DNA of 64,000 bases from WHTX01 sp038255145 (GCA_038255145.1 JBBSLP010000004.1:79803-143802), one strand, 5' to 3'. Positions 23,056 to 31,785 are shown, counted from the first letter of the stretch. Numbers and translations are program-made. Notes: a model not told the origin generated them from the letters alone.

Positions 23056-24161
23056 CCCCCACCGACCTGCGCGTCGATGCCCACCACGTCGATGCCCCCT
23101 ACGTTCGCCACTGCGCTGAGCCCTCGGGCGTGGTGGTCCGGGGCCTGACCAAGCGCTACGGGCGCGTGGCCGCCCTCGAGGACGTCGACCTCGAGGTCGA
23201 GCCGGGCGAGCTCGTGGCCCTGTTGGGCTCGAGCGGCAGCGGCAAGACCACCCTGCTGCGGGTCGTGGCCGGGCTGGTCGAGGCCGACGCCGGCCAGGTC
23301 AACATCGGCGGTCGCGACGTCTCCCGGGTGCCTACCCGGGCCCGGCCCATCGGCATGGTGTTCCAGAGCTACGCCCTCTTCCCCAACATGACCGTCGCTC
23401 GCAACATCGCCTTCCCCCTCACCGTGCGCCGCCGCAGCCAGGCCGAGCGCACCGAGCGGGTGGACGAGTTGTTGGACCTGGTGGGCCTGGCCGGCCTGGG
23501 CGACCGCTACCCGAGCCAGCTGTCGGGAGGCCAGCAGCAGCGGGTGGCCCTGGCCCGGGCCCTGGCCCCCGAGCCCGAGGTGCTCCTCCTCGACGAGCCC
23601 CTGTCCGCCCTCGACGCGGTGATCCGCACCGGGCTGCGGGACGAGATCCGGCGCATCCAGCAGCGGCTGGGCATCACCGCGCTGTACGTCACCCACGACC
23701 AGTCCGAGGCCCTGGCCATCGCCGACCGGGTGGCCATCATGTCCGGCGGCCGCATCGAGGAGTGCGCCCCCCCGGCAGAGATCTACGAACGGCCCGCATC
23801 CCGCTTCGCCGCCCTGTTCGTGGGGTCCCGCAACGCCCTCGAGCTCCCCGTCGACAGCGACCGCGTCGTGCGCTGGGGCCAGGCCTTCGCCCTGCCCGCC
23901 CCGGCGGGGGCCAACGGCACCGCCCTGGCCGTGTTCCGGCCCGAGGACGTCGAGCTGGTCGACAACGGCGGGGTCGAGGGCCGGGTCGACGTGGCGACGT
24001 TCCTGGGGGCGACGACCCGGGTCCACGTCCGGGTCGAGCACCACCTCGTGGCCGTCGATGTGCCCTCGCGCCGGGCCGCCGGCGTGGCGGTGGGGGACCA
24101 GGTCCACCTGGCCGTCCCCGGCCGCGCCGTGCGCCTCTTCACCGCCGGTGAGCACGCATGA
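23052..24161 (+). CDS. ABC transporter ATP-binding protein
   Basis: The 369-residue ATPase has Walker A GSSGSGKTT, Q-loop MVFQSYALFP, signature LSGGQQQR, Walker B EVLLLDEPLSALD and switch YVTHDQSEA, followed by a C-terminal TOBE domain (AVFRPEDVELVDNGGVEGRV, EHHLVAVDVPS). It is of the PotA/PhnT class. ATGA overlaps join it to permease 2 upstream and to the phosphohydrolase downstream (24158). The N-terminus has an unusual His-rich extension of about 25 residues (DAHHVDAPYVRHCAE) before the ATPase core. Confidence 0.93.
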   Translation: MTPTDLRVDAHHVDAPYVRHCAEPSGVVVRGLTKRYGRVAALEDVDLEVEPGELVALLGSSGSGKTTLLRVVAGLVEADAGQVNIGGRDVSRVPTRARPIGMVFQSYALFPNMTVARNIAFPLTVRRRSQAERTERVDELLDLVGLAGLGDRYPSQLSGGQQQRVALARALAPEPEVLLLDEPLSALDAVIRTGLRDEIRRIQQRLGITALYVTHDQSEALAIADRVAIMSGGRIEECAPPAEIYERPASRFAALFVGSRNALELPVDSDRVVRWGQAFALPAPAGANGTALAVFRPEDVELVDNGGVEGRVDVATFLGATTRVHVRVEHHLVAVDVPSRRAAGVAVGDQVHLAVPGRAVRLFTAGEHA

Positions 24162-25255
24162 CCCGGGTCGTGTTCGTCATCATCGACGCCCTCCCGCACC
24201 GCCACGTCGGGCCCCGGGTGACGCCCACGCTGTGGGGCATGGTCCACGGTGGCGGCGGCTGGGCCCCCCACGGCGGGGTGGCCGTGCTGGCTAGCGCCAC
24301 CTACCCCAACCACGCCACCTTCGCCACCGGCGTCGACCCCGCCAGCCACGGGCTGCTGGCCAACCGGGTGCTGTCCCAGGGGTTGCTGCGTTCCGCCTCC
24401 GAGGTGGGCCCGGCCACACCCACCCTCTTCGATGCCGCCCGGGCCGCCGGCCGGGCCAGCGCCCTGGTCGTCGGGGACCAGCACCTGATCGGGGTCATGG
24501 GCGGACGGGCCGCCGACCAGCACTGGCCGCCGGACGGCCGGCTCCCACCGGGCACCCCGCTCGACGAGCACGGCTACGCCGCGGACCGGGCCGTGGCCGC
24601 CGAGCTGCTGCCCCTCCTGCACGACGACCTCGACCTCGTCGTCGCCCACCTCAACGAGCCCGACACCGCGGCCCACGACTTCGGGCCCGACAGCGACGCC
24701 GCCCTCGAGCGCTACCGGTCCAGTGACGCCGTCCTCGCCGCCGTGGTGGCCGCCCTGCGGCCCCGGTGGTGGGACACCGTGCTCATCGTGGTCTCGGACC
24801 ACGACCAGGTGACGGTGACCGACCCCGAACCCATCGACCTCGACGCCGCCGCCCGCCGCCACGGCGCCCCGGCCCTGGTGGTGCCCGAGGGCAGCGCGGC
24901 GGTGGTCCACGTCGACGGCCCCGACCACGCCGCCTGGCTGGCCGCCGTGCCCGGCGTGTCCTCGGTGCGGTCCGCCGGCGAGGGGCGGCTGCTGGCCCTG
25001 GCCTCCCGGGGGCGGTGGTTCGGCCCCGGCTCGGCACCCTCTGTCCTGCGCGGGGTGCACGGCGGGGCCGACACCCGCACCCAGGTGGCCGTGGTGGCCG
25101 GCGGCGACCGGTGCGTCCCCGCCCTGGCCGCCGCCCTGCGGGTGGCGCCGCCACCGGCCCGCTCGTGGGCGCCGACCATCAGCCGCCTGCTGGGCCTCCC
25201 CCTCGGCGACCGCCGCCACCGGGCCGCCTCCCGGTCCGCGCCGCCGCCGGCCTGA
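24158..25255 (+). CDS. NPP/alkaline-phosphatase-superfamily phosphohydrolase
   Basis: The 365-residue enzyme of the type I phosphodiesterase/nucleotide pyrophosphatase fold, as in phosphonoacetate hydrolase PhnA. The metal and catalytic residues are all visible: VIIDALPH (Asp10), nucleophile Thr48 in ASATYPNHATFATG, NEPDTAAHDFG (Asp and His), VVSDHDQ (Asp-His) and GVHGGAD (His). No signal peptide, so it should act in the cytoplasm on an imported substrate. Translationally coupled to the transporter ATPase (ATGA at 24158). It may hydrolyse a phosphonate ester or phosphonoacetate; the substrate is inferred from context. Confidence 0.85.
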   Translation: MTRVVFVIIDALPHRHVGPRVTPTLWGMVHGGGGWAPHGGVAVLASATYPNHATFATGVDPASHGLLANRVLSQGLLRSASEVGPATPTLFDAARAAGRASALVVGDQHLIGVMGGRAADQHWPPDGRLPPGTPLDEHGYAADRAVAAELLPLLHDDLDLVVAHLNEPDTAAHDFGPDSDAALERYRSSDAVLAAVVAALRPRWWDTVLIVVSDHDQVTVTDPEPIDLDAAARRHGAPALVVPEGSAAVVHVDGPDHAAWLAAVPGVSSVRSAGEGRLLALASRGRWFGPGSAPSVLRGVHGGADTRTQVAVVAGGDRCVPALAAALRVAPPPARSWAPTISRLLGLPLGDRRHRAASRSAPPPA

Positions 25256-25296
25256 ACCCCACCGCCGCCACCCCACCCACCACCGAAGGAAGATCG

Positions 25297-26259
25297 ATGC
25301 CCTCAGCCCGTCGTCTCACCATGGCCATCGCCGCGGCCTGTACCGCGCTCACCCTGCTCGCCCCCGCTGCCGCCGGGGGAGCGGACGCCGTCGGCGACGC
25401 CCCGGCGACCGGTTCGCTGGCCAGCGCCTTCCGGTCCACGACCCGCTCGACCACGTGGACGACCACCACCACCATCCCCCTCGCCTTCGACAGCTTCCAC
25501 CCCCAGGGCCTGGCCCGGGTCGGTGACCGCCTCTTCCTGTCCTCCGTGGAGATCCTCGAGCCCACCGAGCGCTTCCCCACCCCGCTCGACGGCTACGACC
25601 GCACCCCGGGCAAGGGGGTGGGGCACCTGTTCGTCCTCGATCTCGACGGCAACCTGCTCGACGACCTCGTGCTCGGGGAGGGCGACGTGTACCACCCGGG
25701 TGGCATCGACACCGACGGCACCTCCGTGTGGGTCCCCGTGGCCGAGTACCGCCCCAACTCCAGCGCCATCGTCTACAAGGTCGACGCCGAGACCCTCGAG
25801 GTCCACGAGGAGTTCCGGGTGGCCGACCACATCGGCGGTGTGGTGCCCGACCCCACCACGGGTCTCGTCCACGGGGTGAGCTGGGGTTCCCGGCGCCTGT
25901 ACACGTGGACGGCGTCGGGCGCCGAGCTGGGCCGGCAGGCCAACTCGAGCCACTTCGTCGACTACCAGGACTGCCAGTACGCCGCCGTCAGCCAGATGCT
26001 GTGCGGCGGAGTCGCCTCCATCGCCACCGCTGACGGCGGCTCGGTCGAGCTCGGCGGCCTGGCCCTCGTCGACCTGGTCGACGGCCGCGTCGTGCACGAG
26101 GTGCCCGTCCCCGGCTTCTCCACCGCTGGTCACAGCCTCACCCGCAACCCGGTCCTGGTGGAGAGCGACGACGACACCCTGCGCCTGTGGGTCGCCCCCG
26201 ATGACGGCGAGGACACCGGCGGGACCGAGCTGATCCTCCTCGAGACCACACTGTCCTGA
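25297..26259 (+). CDS. Secreted DUF6454-type protein
   Basis: The 320-residue protein starts at ATG 25297 with GAAGGAAG upstream and has a signal peptide (MPSARRLTMAIAAACTALTL, cut after an Ala-rich run). The mature part looks like a short beta-propeller: FDSFHPQGLARVGDRLFLSS, GHLFVLDLDGNLLDDLVLG, YHPGGIDTDGTSVWVPVAEY, GLVHGVSWGSRRLYTW. I take it as DUF6454; no activity is known. It is 41 nt behind the phosphohydrolase, so probably the last gene of the phosphonate operon, perhaps acting outside the cell on the substrate source. Confidence 0.75.
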   Translation: MPSARRLTMAIAAACTALTLLAPAAAGGADAVGDAPATGSLASAFRSTTRSTTWTTTTTIPLAFDSFHPQGLARVGDRLFLSSVEILEPTERFPTPLDGYDRTPGKGVGHLFVLDLDGNLLDDLVLGEGDVYHPGGIDTDGTSVWVPVAEYRPNSSAIVYKVDAETLEVHEEFRVADHIGGVVPDPTTGLVHGVSWGSRRLYTWTASGAELGRQANSSHFVDYQDCQYAAVSQMLCGGVASIATADGGSVELGGLALVDLVDGRVVHEVPVPGFSTAGHSLTRNPVLVESDDDTLRLWVAPDDGEDTGGTELILLETTLS

Positions 26260-26274
26260 ACGGCGGCCGGACGA

Positions 26275-26307
26275 GGCCCCCCGCTCCGCCGACGCGGGCG
26301 GAGGGGC
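26275..26307. terminator. GC-rich hairpin between convergent genes
   Basis: GCCCC, a short bulge and CTCCGCC pair with GGCGGAGGGGC across a 6-nt loop. It lies between stops at 26259 and 26320 and probably ends both transcripts. No U-tract. Confidence 0.6.
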
Positions 26308-26319
26308 TCGCCGGTGCGA

Positions 26320-26730
26320 TCAGCTGGCCTCGGCGGCCACGGTGATGACCTCGTCGGCGATGGCGGTCTGCTCGGCGCCGCTGATGTCGACGGTGGTGAC
26401 GTCGGGGTGGGCCTCCTCGAGCTCGTCGAGGAGGGTCTCGGCGCTGGCGGCATCGGTGGCGATGACCACGCCGACCCGCCCGGCGTCGATCTTGCCGCCC
26501 AGCTCCTTCAGGAACGCCTTGCTGGTGTCACGGTGGTGCTTGCTGATGGCGGTGCCGTGGCGGTGCACGTAGTGGACCCGGACCTTGTCGTGGGCGTTCT
26601 TGTACACGAGCGCGATCTCGTCGATCGACACGTCGCCGCTCTCCGTCAGCTCGTCGAGCTGGTCGATGGCGGCCTCGGCCGCGGCGTCGGAGCTGACGGT
26701 GATGGCGATGACACGAAGGTTCTCGGGCAT
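26320..26730 (-). CDS. DUF1269-like soluble protein
   Basis: The 136-residue protein begins MPENLRVIAITVSSDAAAEA at ATG 26730, with AGGAGAGG about 7 nt upstream; the frame extends further but without a start signal. Secondary-structure order (LRVIAITV, IDEIALVYKN, KVRVHYVHRHGTAI, VGVVIATDAASAETLLDELE, ADEVITVA) matches DUF1269, but the Gly-rich membrane hairpin of that family is replaced by a charged stretch (SKHHRDTSKAFLKELGGK). Role unknown. Confidence 0.65.
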   Translation of the reverse strand: MPENLRVIAITVSSDAAAEAAIDQLDELTESGDVSIDEIALVYKNAHDKVRVHYVHRHGTAISKHHRDTSKAFLKELGGKIDAGRVGVVIATDAASAETLLDELEEAHPDVTTVDISGAEQTAIADEVITVAAEAS

Positions 26731-26902
26731 GCGGGACCTCTCCTCGGGTGTGATCGGGCGGCGGTGGCGCCGCCCGCCCGCCACTCTCCCCGGGGCACCT
26801 GACGGCGGGCCGCCACGACGCGAACGGGCCCGGGACACCGGGTGACGTCAGCGCGAACAATCCGAGACGCCCCCCGGCAGGTGCTGCGCCAGGGGAGTCC
26901 GG

Positions 26903-28399
26903 TCAGCGCAACCAGCGACGGGGACCAGGTGCGGCTGCCCGCTTCCAGGCGCCTCGCCACGAGAGCGGTGTGCTGATCTCGCGGGTGAAGGCCTCGGCGA
27001 GGCGGCCGGCGAGGAACGCCTCGCCGGTGTCGCGGCCGTCGGCGGCGACGTGGTGGAGCCAGTCTCGGGCGGTGACGGCGTCCTGGGTGGCGCCGAGCTC
27101 GTCCTGGAGGTGGGTGAGCCGCTCGGCCAGTTCGTCGGTGCGGCCGTGGGCGAGGGGGCCGACCAGCTCGGCGGCATAGCGGGCCTGCTTGGCCGCCTTG
27201 CGCACCTCGTGCAGCTCCTCGACGGGGGCCGCCTTGGGGAGGCGGCGGACCCGGCGGCTGACCCGGTCGAAGGAGTGCGAGGTGAGCGATCGGGCCGCGG
27301 GCTTGGCCGGTGCGTCGCCGTCGACACCGTCACCGAGGGGTGGCGTGACGGACAGGCGCTGGAGATCGGCGATGAGCCCGTGGTAGCGGCTGGAGCGCAT
27401 GACGTCGAGGAGGGTGACCAGCGCCTCGGCCCGCTCGGCCTGGACGCGTGCGTGCAGCGCGGCGAGGGCATCGGCGTCGACGTCGGTGAGGCGGGCGGCG
27501 CGTTCGTCGAGCGTGCCCACGAGCACGTCGGTGTCGCGGACGTGGCCGAGCACGCCGCCCAGCCAGGCCAGTTCCTTGCGCAGGCCTTGGACGCGGGTCT
27601 CGTCGCAGTAGCCGATGAGGCTCTTGAGGTCCGAGCGCAGGCGCCGGGTCGCCACCCGGGCCTTGTGGATGTCGTTCTCCTCACCGGCCAGCCGGATGGC
27701 GGGATCGTGGGCCAGGAGCTGGCGGGTGCCCTCGGCGATGGCCCGGCGGACGAGCTCACCGACGGTCCTGGGGCGCTCGGGGACCGGTGCCGCCTCGGCC
27801 ACCGTGGAGCCGGCCAGGGCGCGGGCCACCTTGGGGGTGGGGTCGGCGGCATCGGCGCCGGCCCGGCGCAGCAGCTTGGACGCCCGGCGCAGGACGACGT
27901 CGTCGCCGTCGACGAACTCGACCTCGATCTCGCGGAAGCTGGGGCCCTCGTCCCCGGCCACGGTGGAGCGGACGTCGTCGTCGTCGACCTCGATGGTGCT
28001 GCCCGTGTCGAGGTGGCGGAGTCGGCGGTAGGTGCGCTGGGTGGTGAGCACGGCCACGGGCACCACCTCGGACCGACCCACCAGGCCGCGCAGCACATCC
28101 AGCGCGGCGGGCGGCGGTGTGGCCGAGGCCTCGTCGAAGGTCACCTCACGACGAAGGGCGAATCGCGAACCCTCCCCGGAGAGCTTCAGCGTCCAGCCGG
28201 ATTCCGAGCCGTCGCTGGCCGTGCGTTGGCGTAGGGAGTGGCCCCAGCCGGTGAGGCGCAGATCGGCGGTGTCCCAGTACGTGGCCGCCAGCTCCACCGA
28301 TCCGGCGGAGAGCTCTTCGAAGCCGTCGAAGGCGGGCAGCTCGAACCCGGTCGGGACGGTGACCTTCACCTCGTGCTCGAACCCGTCGCGTGCGCTCAT
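26903..28399 (-). CDS. CYTH and CHAD domain protein
   Basis: The 498-residue protein has an N-terminal CYTH triphosphate-tunnel domain (EHEVKVTV near the start in place of ExExK, ATYWDTADLRLTGWGHSLRQR, WTLKLSGEG, EIEVEFVDGDD, ASKLLRRAGA) and a C-terminal CHAD domain with the conserved histidines in DIHKARVATRRLRSDLK and ELHEVRKAAKQARYAAEL. CHAD domains bind inorganic polyphosphate; CYTH domains handle triphosphates. Together they suggest polyphosphate metabolism. Starts at ATG 28399. Confidence 0.92.
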   Translation of the reverse strand: MSARDGFEHEVKVTVPTGFELPAFDGFEELSAGSVELAATYWDTADLRLTGWGHSLRQRTASDGSESGWTLKLSGEGSRFALRREVTFDEASATPPPAALDVLRGLVGRSEVVPVAVLTTQRTYRRLRHLDTGSTIEVDDDDVRSTVAGDEGPSFREIEVEFVDGDDVVLRRASKLLRRAGADAADPTPKVARALAGSTVAEAAPVPERPRTVGELVRRAIAEGTRQLLAHDPAIRLAGEENDIHKARVATRRLRSDLKSLIGYCDETRVQGLRKELAWLGGVLGHVRDTDVLVGTLDERAARLTDVDADALAALHARVQAERAEALVTLLDVMRSSRYHGLIADLQRLSVTPPLGDGVDGDAPAKPAARSLTSHSFDRVSRRVRRLPKAAPVEELHEVRKAAKQARYAAELVGPLAHGRTDELAERLTHLQDELGATQDAVTARDWLHHVAADGRDTGEAFLAGRLAEAFTREISTPLSWRGAWKRAAAPGPRRWLR

Positions 28400-28489
28400 C
28401 GAACCTCCAGGGTCATATGGGGCCGACGATGTTACCCGTCGTTCACGCCCCGTCGGCCGGCGCCGGCCCCTCGACGAGCGCCCGTGAGG

Positions 28490-28714
28490 TCAGCTCCTGG
28501 TGAGCAACCGGGAGTGCAGGCCGTGTTCGCGGAGGGCGTCGCGGGTGTCCCGCTCGAGCAGCACCATGGTGAACTCGTGCACCCGGGCGTCGGCGTAGCG
28601 GGCTGCGCACTCGCCGAGGACCCGGGCCACCAGGCCGTCGGACGGGGGGTTCCCCTCAGGGTCGGCCAAGCTGTCCCGCAGCTCCTCGGCCAAGGCGTCG
28701 ATCCGCTCGAGCAC
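28490..28714 (-). CDS. Small three-helix-bundle dimerisation domain protein, paralogue of 778-1056
   Basis: 74 residues from a GTG at 28714 (an upstream non-standard start is possible). It shares with the 778-1056 product the order GNPPSD, a helix with AARYADARVHEF, and DTRDALREHGLHSRL at the end. No catalytic residues. It sits between the CYTH-CHAD gene and sixA on the same strand as both. Function unknown; the family name implies dimerisation. Confidence 0.65.
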   Translation of the reverse strand: MLERIDALAEELRDSLADPEGNPPSDGLVARVLGECAARYADARVHEFTMVLLERDTRDALREHGLHSRLLTRS

Positions 28715-28787
28715 GTCGGCCGGCAGCTGCCCCGTCGGACCACGACCGGTGGCGCCTCCAGCCGCGAGAGTGACGACTCGCCCGCCT

Positions 28788-29321
28788 TCAGGTGGTCGTG
28801 GGGCAACGCACCGGCATCGGGGCGACGTGCCGCAGCGTCGGGCGCCGGCCCCTCGTCAGCTCGACGGCCCAGCCGGTCCCCTTGCTGAGGAGGTGTTCGT
28901 CGCCGGGGTCGTCGGCGTCGATGAGGACATCGAGGTCGTGCAGCCAGCTGAGCAGGGGGCGCATCACCTCACCGTGGGTGCACAGCACCGATCCGTCGGC
29001 ACTGGGGTGGACGAGCAGGTTGCGCAGCTGGGACGTGGCGCCGCCGACGGCCAGCATGGCGGTGGCGCGCACAGGCCGGCCCGTGCGTTCAGCCAGCGGG
29101 GCGACCGTGGCGACGCAGCGCTCGGACGGGCTCGACAGGATCTGCCGCACCGCCCGTGGGCTGAAGGCGTCGCCGAGGGCGTCGGCCTGCACCGCGCCGA
29201 AGGCATCGAGGGGACGGGCATCGTCGGGACCGGACCATTCCTGCTTGTTGCCGGCCCAGGCATGACGCACCACGTACACGACCACGGCGGCACGGTAGAG
29301 CGGTCCTCCTGGCCGCCTCAT
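28788..29321 (-). CDS. sixA: SixA-type phosphohistidine phosphatase (histidine phosphatase superfamily)
   Basis: About 177 residues. VVVYVVRHAWAGNKQEW carries the catalytic His in an RHA variant of RHG; ILSSPSERCVATVAPLAER holds the second Arg, and VLCTHGEVM has the second His. SixA-like enzymes remove phosphate from phosphohistidine. The start at ATG 29321 is provisional; GTG codons just before the RHA motif (about 29285) would give a more typical N-terminus. Confidence 0.8.
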   Translation of the reverse strand: MRRPGGPLYRAAVVVYVVRHAWAGNKQEWSGPDDARPLDAFGAVQADALGDAFSPRAVRQILSSPSERCVATVAPLAERTGRPVRATAMLAVGGATSQLRNLLVHPSADGSVLCTHGEVMRPLLSWLHDLDVLIDADDPGDEHLLSKGTGWAVELTRGRRPTLRHVAPMPVRCPTTT

Positions 29322-29734
29322 GGCGGGCCCGGTGCTGTTCAACCAACGTTCAACTGGCCGTCGCTTGCGGCCACGTACGTCTCACCGCGGGTGCGTGCGC
29401 AGCCACCGACCACCGGGCCGCGACGATGGACGCACCAATGGACACGTCGGCCACGTCTCCGGTTGCCCGAGGGTTCATCGACGTCACCTCGCCCGTCTAG
29501 CGATGGGCCGATGGGTCCAGCCCGGTGCAGCGTCCGGCCGGCGCGCCGAGGACGGAGGTGCGTGCGGTGACGACGACGCAAGCGGCCAGAGGCACCCTGA
29601 TCGCCGAGGTCCTGGCCCGGGTGAAGGACAAGCTGCCCATCGAGGACGCCGGGCGGTGGCGCTGGCCGTGTCCACGCCGTCGTCGGGTCAGCACGGGTGG
29701 CAGTCGAGCCACACCGTCGTGCAGATCGTCATCG
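29322..29734. other. Stretch without an intact gene
   Basis: 413 nt upstream of the alkaline phosphatase fragment. A plus-strand frame near 29567-29650 contains RGTLIAEVLARVKDKLPIED, which looks protein-like and may be the start of a lost gene joined to the phosphatase fragment; it falls into Arg/Ser-rich noise afterwards. Otherwise nothing recognised. Confidence 0.4.
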
Positions 29735-30097
29735 GCGACACTCATCGTCACCGCCGATCACGAGACCGGGGGCATGACCATCGAGAACGTGTCCGACGAC
29801 GGCGAGCCCGAGCCCAACAGCGACCAGGTGGCCGACGACCCGGTGCCCTACTGGGCCCCGGAGGACCAGGCCGAGAACATGCCCCTGCCCGATGGCGGGG
29901 TGCCGGTACGCAGCGGCCCGTTCCAGATCCTGGGCACCGACCGCTGGTTCAAGGTCGACTGGACCACGGCCGAGCACTCCGGTGCCATGGTGCCGGTGAC
30001 CGCCTCCGGTCCCCTCGCCGAGCGGTTCACCGGGGTCCATCCCAACACCCACGTCCACGACGTGATCCGCGAGCTGTGGGGCGTCCCCGCCCGCTGA
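29735..30097 (+). pseudogene. Alkaline phosphatase C-terminal fragment
   Basis: From ATLIVTADHETGG onward the frame matches the last about 120 residues of PhoA-type alkaline phosphatases: the metal ligand motif DHETGGM, then DWTTAEHSGAMVPVTASG (the last metal His), ERFTGVHPNTHVHDVI and the end. The preceding about 350 residues, including the nucleophile Ser, are missing and the upstream sequence is unrelated. An inactive remnant. Confidence 0.75.
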
Positions 30098-30100
30098 CGG

Positions 30101-31063
30101 TCAGCGCAGCGCCGGCACCCTCCGCAACGTCGCCGCGCGCATCGTGCGGTAGCCGCCCTGCCGGGTGAGCCGGGCCAGGGTCGTCCGGCTGGACGCCACG
30201 GCGCGGGCCAGCTCGCCGGCGCCGGCGAGGTCACCGCGGCGGAGCCGGGCCATGCCCCGGTGTGCCCGTCCGAGGGCCCGTCGGCGCCGCACGACCCGGT
30301 CCCACTGGTCGGGCCGCAGCCAGTCGGCGTGTTCGTGACGGAACTGGTCGATGAGCTCGCTCACGCCCTCGTCCACCGATGCGGTGTCCACGGTGAGGTT
30401 GCTGCCGTGGCGGCGGTAGAGGACGGTGGGGAGGGAGGCCACGGTGACGGCGGTGCCGCTGGCCGCCATGCGCACCCACAGGTCCCAGTCCTCGAAGAGG
30501 CGCACGTCCCGCAGGCCACCGACACGCTCGTAGTCGGCGCGGGCGAACAGGGCGGCGTAGACCACGTAGTTGTCGGTGATGAGGCGGGCGAGGTGCTCGC
30601 GGCGGGGGATGGCCAGGCCGAGGGCGCGGTGGTAGTCGACGGGGGGTTCGCCTGGTCGCCACACCAGGGCCCGGGGGCTGACGATGCCGCCGTGGTGGCG
30701 GCGGACGGCGACGAGGTGCTCGAGGTGGCTGGGCAGGAGCACGTCGTCGGCGTCGAGGAAGGACACGAGCTCGGCCCGGACCGAGCGCATGGCCAGGGCG
30801 CGGGCGGCGCCGGCGCCGCGGTTGCGGTCGAGCTCGACGAGGGTCAGGGGCAGCCGGTCGGACCACGCCCGGATCCGGGCCGCGGTGTCGTCGGTCGAGG
30901 CGTCGTCCACCACGATCACCTCATCGGGGTGCCAGCTCTGGGCGACCAGGCTGGCCAGGGCTTCATCGATGAACGAGCTGGCGTCGTAGGCGGCCATCAC
31001 CACCGCCACCGACGGTCGCCGCCGGTCTCGTTCGCCCACGATGGCGGGACGGGGAGAGGTCAT
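30101..31063 (-). CDS. Family 2 glycosyltransferase
   Basis: The 320-residue GT-A enzyme has SVAVVMAAYDASSFIDEAL at the N-terminus, VIVVDDASTDDT (nucleotide-binding Asp pair) and SFLDADDVLLPSHLEHL (the DxD metal site), followed by RLFEDWDLWVRMA with the catalytic-base region ED. The C-terminus is Arg-rich and helical. Acceptor and donor unknown. ATG 31063 was chosen because it directly precedes the conserved core; the open frame extends to 31510 without homology. Not linked to the glycosyltransferase operon at 54.9-61.4 kb. Confidence 0.85.
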   Translation of the reverse strand: MTSPRPAIVGERDRRRPSVAVVMAAYDASSFIDEALASLVAQSWHPDEVIVVDDASTDDTAARIRAWSDRLPLTLVELDRNRGAGAARALAMRSVRAELVSFLDADDVLLPSHLEHLVAVRRHHGGIVSPRALVWRPGEPPVDYHRALGLAIPRREHLARLITDNYVVYAALFARADYERVGGLRDVRLFEDWDLWVRMAASGTAVTVASLPTVLYRRHGSNLTVDTASVDEGVSELIDQFRHEHADWLRPDQWDRVVRRRRALGRAHRGMARLRRGDLAGAGELARAVASSRTTLARLTRQGGYRTMRAATLRRVPALR

Positions 31064-31595
31064 TGGGCACCAGGTCGCACGCACACGAGCAGCACGGGAT
31101 TTACCGTACGACCGGCTTGGTGAAGGGCGGGCGGCGCCTGGATGCACAGTCGGGGCCGGTTCCTCGACGGGTGGGCGTCGGCCGCGCCACGACACACGGG
31201 CCGGGGGCGGCATCCGTCCCGACAGCGGGGGGTCAGGCAGTGGGCCGGATGCGCCCGCCCTCGGCTGCACGCCCGAGGAGGCCCTGTCGGGGTAAGGCTC
31301 TCCGACCGAGTTGGCCGGCAGGCAGCTGGGTGATGAACGCTCGATCAACTGGCTCTCGACAGCCGGCCCGGACCGGAGTCGCGCTCGCCGGTGGGAAGGA
31401 CGGGGCGCTTCGCGGAGGCGTCGCTCGGCCGGTGTGGACGTAGGGACGACCCATCCCCCCGGTGCCAGGAAGCGCCGGCTCGCCGGTCGCCTTTCCAACC
31501 CCTTGGCCACCCGCGTGATACATCGCTGGTGCTCGGACGCTCTGACTCCCCACCGGAGGAGCGTCCCACGGAAGATCAGCCCTCGTCAGGGGTAG
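31064..31595. other. Gene-free stretch before tRNA-Arg
   Basis: 532 nt between the glycosyltransferase start and the 3' end of tRNA-Arg. Frames here are short and show no protein-like composition. No clear hairpin terminator for the tRNA could be found. Confidence 0.4.
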
Positions 31596-31669
31596 CGCGC
31601 TCGGAGGGACTCGAACCCCCAACCTTCTGATCCGTAGTCAGATGCTCTATCCAATTGAGCTACGAGCGC
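31596..31669 (-). tRNA. tRNA-Arg (anticodon ACG)
   Basis: 74 nt. The acceptor GCGCTCG pairs with CGAGCGC, the D-arm is AGCTCAATTGGATAGAGC, the anticodon stem TCTGA/TCAGA encloses loop CTACGGA (anticodon ACG), and the T-arm has GGTTCGAGTCC. CCA is not encoded. Confidence 0.96.
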
Positions 31670-31772
31670 AGCAGCCGGACACCTTAGCCCACCGACGCCG
31701 CCGTGCCGATTCGAGTTCTGGCGGCCGGGACGCCGCCGGCAGGGGGCCGCGTTCGCTGTCACACCTCCTGCC

Positions 31773-31778
31773 TAGGCT
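31773..31778 (+). promoter_or_regulatory. -10-like hexamer of the AddB-like gene
   Basis: TAGGCT followed by 7 nt and ATG 31786 with no ribosome site; probably leaderless. Confidence 0.5.
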
Positions 31779-31785
31779 CCCCCTC

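Noticed and set aside
29525..29734. Single 190-codon gene covering the alkaline phosphatase fragment
   Set aside because: Only the part from 29735 matches the phosphatase; the upstream part is unrelated, so this is a remnant rather than a small intact enzyme.
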